Source: an uncultured Eubacterium sp. (GTDB lineage: Bacteria > Bacillota > Clostridia > Lachnospirales > Lachnospiraceae). Taken from it: a stretch of DNA of 64,000 nt. The position numbers and the translations under genes are program-made. Shown piece by piece: positions 58,699 through 64,000 of the stretch (positions are counted from its first letter, which is position 1; every line of letters starts with the position of its first letter). The stretch is from the NCBI GenBank assembly GCA_910586225.1, contig CAJUIL010000006.1:1-64000 (forward strand), given 5' to 3'. Under the pieces are notes generated by a model. The model made no database searches, was not told where the DNA came from, and saw only the letters and a list, made by a program, of their open reading frames with translations.

Positions 58699-58831
58699 GA
58701 TTTGATATGATGCATATCCAGTGCAGGATGCCAGCAGAATCCAATAGACAATCTCATTCAAGTGGTGTATACTATACAAGAGAACATATGCAGCAGTAAT
58801 CAGAGAATGCGTTTAAAACAGGGTGGAGAGA

Positions 58832-59515
58832 ATGAGATTTAAGAGGATTAACATGGACACGGTGCGCTGCATCGTATCGGAGACAGAATTGATGGAAAAC
58901 GGCCTGCAGATGGATGATTTTTTACAAAACGACGGAAAGACAGAAGATTTTTTACGCAAGATCGTATCGATGGCAGAAGAGGAGGTCGGCTTTAAGGCAC
59001 AGGGAGGCCCGTTATCCGTGCAGGTTGCGGTATTGCCGGAGCATTTGCTGGCATTGACATTTTCTGAGCGGCCGGACAATAATATCCTGAATATTTTACA
59101 GAATTTAAAATCGGCCGTGGACAGTCTGTCTGGCCTTGGCGGCAAGCTTGAGGAGAACGCGCAGGAGAACCAGGAGCCGGAAGAGGATCAGGATACGCTC
59201 GTGGAGGGCTGCGATAAGCGGCTGTACATACTGGAATTTCCGAATATGGATCAGATTATTACTTATGCAAAATCAATCGTGCTGGAGGAGCCGGTAGTCA
59301 GCAGTATTTTCCGTGTACAGGAGCATGGAGCGAATCGGTATTATCTGTTGATCGAACGCAATGGCCTTGGAGATAAGGAAATCTGCAGGGTGATCAGCGC
59401 TTCGGTAGAATTTATGAAGGACGCTTCGGCTGATATGCATAAAGCGGCTTATCTGGCGGAGCATGGTACCTGCGTGCTGCAAAAGGACGCGTTGGAGGTT
59501 TTGCAGAAGCTATAA
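58832..59515 (+). CDS. mecA: Adaptor protein MecA
   Basis: 227 residues. Delivers substrates (for example competence and sporulation regulators) to ClpC-ClpP. N-terminal domain with FKRINMDTVRCIVSETELME (target binding), central acidic linker (EENAQENQEPEEDQDTLVEG) and C-terminal ClpC-binding domain (YILEFPNMDQIITYAKSIV, ASVEFMKDASADMHKAAYLA). ATG at 58832 with GTGGAGAG upstream; a GTG three codons earlier is possible. Single-gene transcript ended by a strong terminator. Confidence 0.88.
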   Translation: MRFKRINMDTVRCIVSETELMENGLQMDDFLQNDGKTEDFLRKIVSMAEEEVGFKAQGGPLSVQVAVLPEHLLALTFSERPDNNILNILQNLKSAVDSLSGLGGKLEENAQENQEPEEDQDTLVEGCDKRLYILEFPNMDQIITYAKSIVLEEPVVSSIFRVQEHGANRYYLLIERNGLGDKEICRVISASVEFMKDASADMHKAAYLAEHGTCVLQKDALEVLQKL

Positions 59516-59544
59516 GAGCTAAGAAATGCAAGCGGCGCACATAG

Positions 59545-59585
59545 AAAAGCGCTCTACGGGAGATTACTCCTGTAGGGCGCTTTTT
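59545..59585 (+). terminator. Terminator of mecA
   Basis: AAAAGCGCTCTACGGGAG / CTCCTGTAGGGCGCTTTTT stem (some G-U pairs), short loop, T5. Confidence 0.9.
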
Positions 59586-59601
59586 ACAGCATCATTTCTA
59601 C

Positions 59602-59630
59602 TTGTTTTCACAGTCTGAATGCAGTATAAT
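59602..59630 (+). promoter_or_regulatory. Promoter of the hybrid kinase gene
   Basis: TTGTTT (59602-59607), 17-base spacer, TATAAT (59625-59630). Confidence 0.65.
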
Positions 59631-59686
59631 GGTTATTAATAGACTTTTATGCAACGTGAATTTCAATACAAGGAGGATAACAGTTC

Positions 59687-62600
59687 ATGTACCATTGTCA
59701 AATACGCTTTTATTTGTCAGGCGGTCCGTGCAGAGCATTTGATCTTATAAAAGAAATTACACCATACGAACATTTTACGCATCAGTATGTCGAGGGCGGC
59801 AGTCAGGATTCAGCTGCGGCAGCGGAGGCTGACGTAATTGTAGCGCAGCTTGCGGATACAGACGCTCCTGCGGCGGTGCGTACGCTTTTAAAGGGAAAAA
59901 AGGAAAAGACGCAAATGCTTGTAATCGTCAGGCAAGACCAGATAGACAGCCTGACAGAATATTTACCAGAGCTTACCGATATCTGGACAGAGCCGATGTC
60001 AGAAACGCAAATTCGGTTCCGCTATGAAAGATGGCGGCAGAACTATAAAATGAGCAAGGATTTCTGGGAAACGGAGCATTTCTTAGAGATGACGATCAAT
60101 AATGTGCCAAATCTGGTCTGGTATAAGGATAAAAACGGCATTCATGAAAAAGTGAATGATAGCTTCTGCCGTACGGTAAATAAGACGAAGGAGCAGGTAG
60201 AAGGACGTGGACACGCTTATATCTGGGATGTGGAGCATGACGATCCGGCGTGTATTGAATCGGAGCGGGAGGTTATGAGCAGCCAAAGTACTTGTATTTC
60301 GGAAGAACTGGTACAGACTGGAGTCGGTACGCGTACTTTGATGACTTATAAATCACCGCTTTATGATCTGGATGGAAGCGTAATGGGAACGGTTGGCGTG
60401 GCAATCGACGTGACAAAGGAGCGGGTATACGAGCAGGAGATCGTGCGTAAGAACCAGACGCTTGAGAAAATATTTACAACGATTGACTGCGGTGTGATCC
60501 GCCATACCTCGGATGGAAACCGTGTTCTGAGCATCAACCGGGCGGCGCTTAAGATTTTGGGATATGATTCGCAGGAGGAGATGGAGGCAGACGGATTTCA
60601 GACCGTCGCAGGAACGATCGTGCCGGAGGATAAAGAGCGTTTCTGCAAGTGTATTGAGAGTTTGAAAAAGGAAGGCGACAGCGTCAGCACAGAGTACCGT
60701 GTACGGCATAAAAATGGGGAGATTCTGCATATAATGGGGAATGTCAAGCTGTTAAAGGAAAACGGGCAGATGTTTTACCAGCGGTTTTTACTTGATTGTA
60801 CGGCACAAAAGCTTCAGGAACAGAAAAAAGAAAAACGACAGGCCGAGCTCGCGCAGGCGTTGACGGTGGATTATAATATTGTCTGCTTTTTCAATCTGGT
60901 TACGGGCAAGGGTATCTTGATCCGCGGCGATGAGACAGAGCAGAAAGCGTTTACGGCAGATGAAAATGGCAATATTTTCTTTGAAGAAGGTATGGAGTAT
61001 TACATACAAAATGAGGTGTATGAAGAGGATAAAAATAAGCTGCGAAAGTTCTGTCAGGTGGATGACCTGCGGCAAATGCTGGGGCAGCAGAGAGTACAGC
61101 ATATCAATTACCGTGCGTTGATCGGCGGCGAGGTTGTGTATCACCAGTTAAAGGCGGTGCGTGCGGGCAGTTGGAATAACCAGTGCGGTATGGTCATCGG
61201 TATGCGCAGCGTGGATGTGGAGATCCGCAGGGAGATGGAGCAGAAAAATCTGCTGGAAAACGCTCTCCTGCAGGCAAACCGGGCGAGTAAGGCGAAAAGT
61301 ATTTTTTTATCCAATATGTCGCATGATATCCGTACACCGATGAATGCGATCGTCGGATTTACGGCGCTTGCAATGGCGCATATGGATCAAAAGGATCAGG
61401 TGGAGGAATATCTGAAAAAGATCATGACATCGGGCAACCATTTGCTGAGCCTGATCAATGATGTGCTGGATATGAGCCGTATTGAAAGCGGTAAAATGCA
61501 CTTGGATGAAAAGCCGTGCTCCCTGCCGGATATTCTGCATAGCTTGCGCAATATCCTGCAGGCGGATATTCATTCAAAGCGGCTGGATCTGTATATGGAT
61601 GCCGTGGATATTTTGGACGAGGAGATCTGCTGTGACAAGCTGCGCTTGAACCAGGTGTTGCTGAATCTTTTGGGAAACGCGGTCAAGTATACGCCTGCAG
61701 GCGGTATGATCACGATGCGGATTACCGAAAAGACCGGCGCTGCGCCAGGTTTTGCCGATTATGAATTTACGATCCGGGATACTGGAGTCGGTATGAGCGA
61801 GGAATTTGTGGCGCATATTTTTGAACCGTTTGAACGAGAACGGAATACGACGATCAGCGGCATACAAGGAACGGGCCTTGGTATGGCGATCACGAAAAAT
61901 ATCGTAGATCTGATGAATGGTACGATCGCGGTAAAAAGCGAGCTTGGCAAGGGGACAGAGGTGACGGTCAGCTTTACGTTCCGCCTTTACAGCGGAAATA
62001 AGCAGCCGCAGGATATTCCAAAGCTCCAAGGCTGCCGGGCGCTTGTTATTGACGATGATTTTAATACGTGTGACAGCGTGACCTATATGCTGGGTCAGAT
62101 CGGTATGCGCGCCGAGTGGACGCTTTCTGGAAAGGAAGCGCTGCTGCGTACGCACCAGGCAGTTACAAGAGGAGATATTTATACGGTCTATGTGATTGAT
62201 TGGATGCTGCCGGATATAAATGGTATTGAGGTTGCGCGGAGAATCCGTAAGGAAATGGGAGATGAGGTGCCGATCATCCTGCTGACGGCGTATGACTGGC
62301 TGGATATCGAGGATGAGGCAAAGGAAGCCGGTATCTCGGCATTTTGCAGTAAGCCGCTGTTTTTGTCGGAGCTTCGGGGGTGTCTGCACTCGATTGTGGA
62401 GACGGAGGAGTCTGCGGGCGTGCAAGGTATCCAGAAGCAGGAAAGGCAGCATACCGGCCGGATCCTGTTGGCTGAGGATAATGAGATCAATCAGGAGATC
62501 GCAGCCGCGATTTTGGGAGATGCAGGATTTACGATAGAAATCGCCAGAAACGGACAGATTGCAGTAGATATGCTGAAAAAATCCAGTCCGGAGTATTATT

Positions 62601-62830
62601 GTCTTGTATTGATGGATGTCCAAATGCCTGTTATGGATGGCTATGAGGCAACAAAGGCTATCCGTAAGCTGGAGGATCAAACTCTTGCTCAGATACCGAT
62701 CCTGGCAATGACAGCAAATGCGTTTGAAGAGGATAGACAGCAGGCGATCGAATGCGGGATGAACGGTCATTTGGCAAAACCGATCAATGTGGAGGAGCTG
62801 CTGGCAACATTGGACAGGATTCTGTCATAA
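59687..62830 (+). CDS. Hybrid sensor histidine kinase with two receivers
   Basis: 1047 residues, apparently cytoplasmic (no membrane helix). An N-terminal receiver-like module (about 1-125), then PAS domains (about 135-255, 260-375 and a further poorly conserved one to 530), HisKA with His546 in FLSNMSHDIRTPMNAIVG, HATPase (about 620-770; VLLNLLGNAVKYTPAGG, FTIRDTGVGMS, GTGLGMAITKNIVDLM), receiver 1 (phospho-Asp about 838 in VIDWMLPD) and receiver 2 (about 977 in VLMDVQMPVMDGYEA). No HPt domain is visible. AAGGAGGATAACAGTTC precedes the ATG. Followed 75 bases later by a membrane-bound kinase; input signals unknown. Confidence 0.9.
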   Translation: MYHCQIRFYLSGGPCRAFDLIKEITPYEHFTHQYVEGGSQDSAAAAEADVIVAQLADTDAPAAVRTLLKGKKEKTQMLVIVRQDQIDSLTEYLPELTDIWTEPMSETQIRFRYERWRQNYKMSKDFWETEHFLEMTINNVPNLVWYKDKNGIHEKVNDSFCRTVNKTKEQVEGRGHAYIWDVEHDDPACIESEREVMSSQSTCISEELVQTGVGTRTLMTYKSPLYDLDGSVMGTVGVAIDVTKERVYEQEIVRKNQTLEKIFTTIDCGVIRHTSDGNRVLSINRAALKILGYDSQEEMEADGFQTVAGTIVPEDKERFCKCIESLKKEGDSVSTEYRVRHKNGEILHIMGNVKLLKENGQMFYQRFLLDCTAQKLQEQKKEKRQAELAQALTVDYNIVCFFNLVTGKGILIRGDETEQKAFTADENGNIFFEEGMEYYIQNEVYEEDKNKLRKFCQVDDLRQMLGQQRVQHINYRALIGGEVVYHQLKAVRAGSWNNQCGMVIGMRSVDVEIRREMEQKNLLENALLQANRASKAKSIFLSNMSHDIRTPMNAIVGFTALAMAHMDQKDQVEEYLKKIMTSGNHLLSLINDVLDMSRIESGKMHLDEKPCSLPDILHSLRNILQADIHSKRLDLYMDAVDILDEEICCDKLRLNQVLLNLLGNAVKYTPAGGMITMRITEKTGAAPGFADYEFTIRDTGVGMSEEFVAHIFEPFERERNTTISGIQGTGLGMAITKNIVDLMNGTIAVKSELGKGTEVTVSFTFRLYSGNKQPQDIPKLQGCRALVIDDDFNTCDSVTYMLGQIGMRAEWTLSGKEALLRTHQAVTRGDIYTVYVIDWMLPDINGIEVARRIRKEMGDEVPIILLTAYDWLDIEDEAKEAGISAFCSKPLFLSELRGCLHSIVETEESAGVQGIQKQERQHTGRILLAEDNEINQEIAAAILGDAGFTIEIARNGQIAVDMLKKSSPEYYCLVLMDVQMPVMDGYEATKAIRKLEDQTLAQIPILAMTANAFEEDRQQAIECGMNGHLAKPINVEELLATLDRILS

Positions 62831-62905
62831 TAATAAGGTAAGCGCTTTATGAATTGTGATGTAGCAGCGAGGACTGTTGACATCTTCTTAAAAGGTATAG
62901 AGTTG

Positions 62906-64000
62906 ATGATTTTAAAAAAAGAGAAGGAAAAGAAAAAATATGGGGTTAGCGTGGTTTTCATAGCAAATATTCTGATTGTATTCTGTATTTTGGGGAGTGT
63001 CGTTTATTCAGTGGAACGGACGATCTCCATGCAGATGTCAGAGGCTGCGGTTGAAAGCTTGAGCGAGAGCCTGGAGCTGCTGAAAGGGACGATTGAAGCA
63101 ATCCTTTATAAAGAAGCGGAATTTCAAAGTATGCTGGCGGAAGAAATTTCTTTGATGGAAGAGCCGGAGGAATTTTTTCGCTCGGAACATAACAATAAGA
63201 CAATGGTAAAGCTTGCGTTCATTCCGCGAGGGCAGAAAAAGGGCATATCCAGTACGGGAGAGGAGTTTACGGAGGACAGTCTGGACTTTTCATCGGGCAA
63301 TCTGATCGAAGGGCTTCCAGTTTCTGAAGCGTATGTCAACGATATGGGTACATGGGCATACACGATGAAATGCCCGGTTGTAAAGGATGGCAGGGAAACG
63401 GCGTCTTTTTATGTAGAATATATTTTTGATACGTTCGATGATGCGCTTCCGGAAAAGTTTTATAATAGCAACGCGCTTTTGTACATTATGGATTCCAAAA
63501 GCGAGCGGTTTGTATTAAAGCCAAAGGGTGTGGGCGAGCGGGAAGCGGGAAGCCTGGATTTGCAGGATTTTTATCGGGCGAACCGGATCCTTGAGCCGGA
63601 GATTCAAAAAGAAGTGGCGGATGGCATTCAAAGAGGAAAGGATCTGATGTTTTATCATGATGTCCGTGGAAAAGAATCACTGATCTATATGTGGTCGGTC
63701 AGCGACGCCTCTTTGTATCTGATCGGGTACGTGCCAGTTGCGGCGATCCAAAAGGAAGGAGACGCGGTAAATCAAAATATTTTTATCGTTATTTTTGTGA
63801 CGCTGGCGGCGTTTGTCATCTGTTGTATTTTATATTATGTAAGCCAGCGGCTAAAGACGAGAATGTATCGGGAACGGGAAAAAGAGCGTGAGGTCCACAA
63901 TAAGCAGCTGACGGAGGCGCTGCAGGCAGCACAGATTGCGAGCAAGTCAAAGACGATGTTTTTGTCCAATATGTCGCATGATATCCGAACGCCTATGAAC
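62906..64000 (+). CDS. Membrane-bound sensor histidine kinase (3' end outside window)
   Basis: First 365 residues visible; open to the window edge, ending SNMSHDIRTPMN, the HisKA phosphorylation motif, so the kinase core lies beyond. Basic N-terminus, membrane helix (VVFIANILIVFCILGSVVYS), extracytoplasmic sensor region of about 250 residues (dCACHE-like: AYVNDMGTWAYTMKCPVVKD, YVPVAAIQKEGDAVNQN), then a second helix (IFIVIFVTLAAFVICCILYY) and a linker coiled coil (YREREKEREVHNKQL). AAAGG lies ten bases before the ATG. Likely paired with, or paralogous to, the preceding hybrid kinase, which shares the same H-box sequence. Confidence 0.85.
   Translation, partial: MILKKEKEKKKYGVSVVFIANILIVFCILGSVVYSVERTISMQMSEAAVESLSESLELLKGTIEAILYKEAEFQSMLAEEISLMEEPEEFFRSEHNNKTMVKLAFIPRGQKKGISSTGEEFTEDSLDFSSGNLIEGLPVSEAYVNDMGTWAYTMKCPVVKDGRETASFYVEYIFDTFDDALPEKFYNSNALLYIMDSKSERFVLKPKGVGEREAGSLDLQDFYRANRILEPEIQKEVADGIQRGKDLMFYHDVRGKESLIYMWSVSDASLYLIGYVPVAAIQKEGDAVNQNIFIVIFVTLAAFVICCILYYVSQRLKTRMYREREKEREVHNKQLTEALQAAQIASKSKTMFLSNMSHDIRTPMN

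Noticed and set aside
61574..62770. Long open frame (398 codons) on the minus strand
   Set aside because: Lies wholly opposite the kinase gene, which has clear motifs; the frame has no similarity and no ribosome binding site.

Overview
The window reads as chromosomal DNA of a spore-forming anaerobic Firmicute, most likely a clostridial Lachnospiraceae member. This is inferred from gene content and order (complete spoIIIAA-AH, spoIIM-xerD, spoIVB after recN, anaerobic NrdG, an [FeFe] hydrogenase), strong AGGAGG ribosome binding sites, SigA-type promoters with 17-base spacers, and a CGAAC-N4-GTTCG SOS box at recA. No rRNA or phage genes are seen; one tRNA (Arg, CCG) is present.

Layout. 1-8.8 kb is accessory: a partial MATE exporter, two small XRE regulators, a decayed MFS gene, a membrane acyltransferase behind a promoter that overlaps a perfect 30-base palindrome, a WYL regulator, and an unrecognised two-gene module (630 + 260 aa). 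8.8-14.3 kb is a lactose-type locus: GPH symporter and GH2 beta-galactosidase on the minus strand, divergent from an AraC regulator. 14.4-15.0 kb is a DUF5714 gene broken by a 167-bp miniature inverted-repeat element. 15.1-20.5 kb is the spoIIIA operon. 20.7-23.3 kb pairs a hemerythrin/receiver fusion with a convergent [FeFe] hydrogenase. 23.5-25.1 kb is prfC. 25.2-29.7 kb is a beta-glucoside operon (RAT/terminator leader, licT, bglP, bglA) in which licT is frameshifted in an A7 run and is followed by a second copy of the inverted-repeat element.

30-54 kb is mostly housekeeping: recA-recX, rny, a NUDIX hydrolase, spoIIM, xerD, DAHP synthase, nrdG, tRNA-Arg, an SH3-repeat protein, a pseudouridine synthase with ligA, Asp23, and the conserved series nusB-xseA-xseB-ispA-dxs-tlyA-nadK-argR-recN-spoIVB. 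This series couples DNA repair, isoprenoid synthesis, RNA modification, NADP supply, arginine control and the SigK checkpoint protease.

After spoIVB, where spo0A is normally found, there is instead a mobile-element scar: an IS4-type transposase remnant that runs into the C-terminal tail of a serine recombinase. It is followed by an Rrf2 regulator, a flavodoxin/ferredoxin protein, a broken esterase, an orphan FliD-like protein with an internal duplication, mecA, and two sensor histidine kinases, the second cut by the window edge.

The least explained items are the 630/260-aa module, the CTAG-targeting inverted-repeat family, a dispersed hairpin repeat (13.3, 37.2 and probably 38.3 kb), and the absence of spo0A beside spoIVB.
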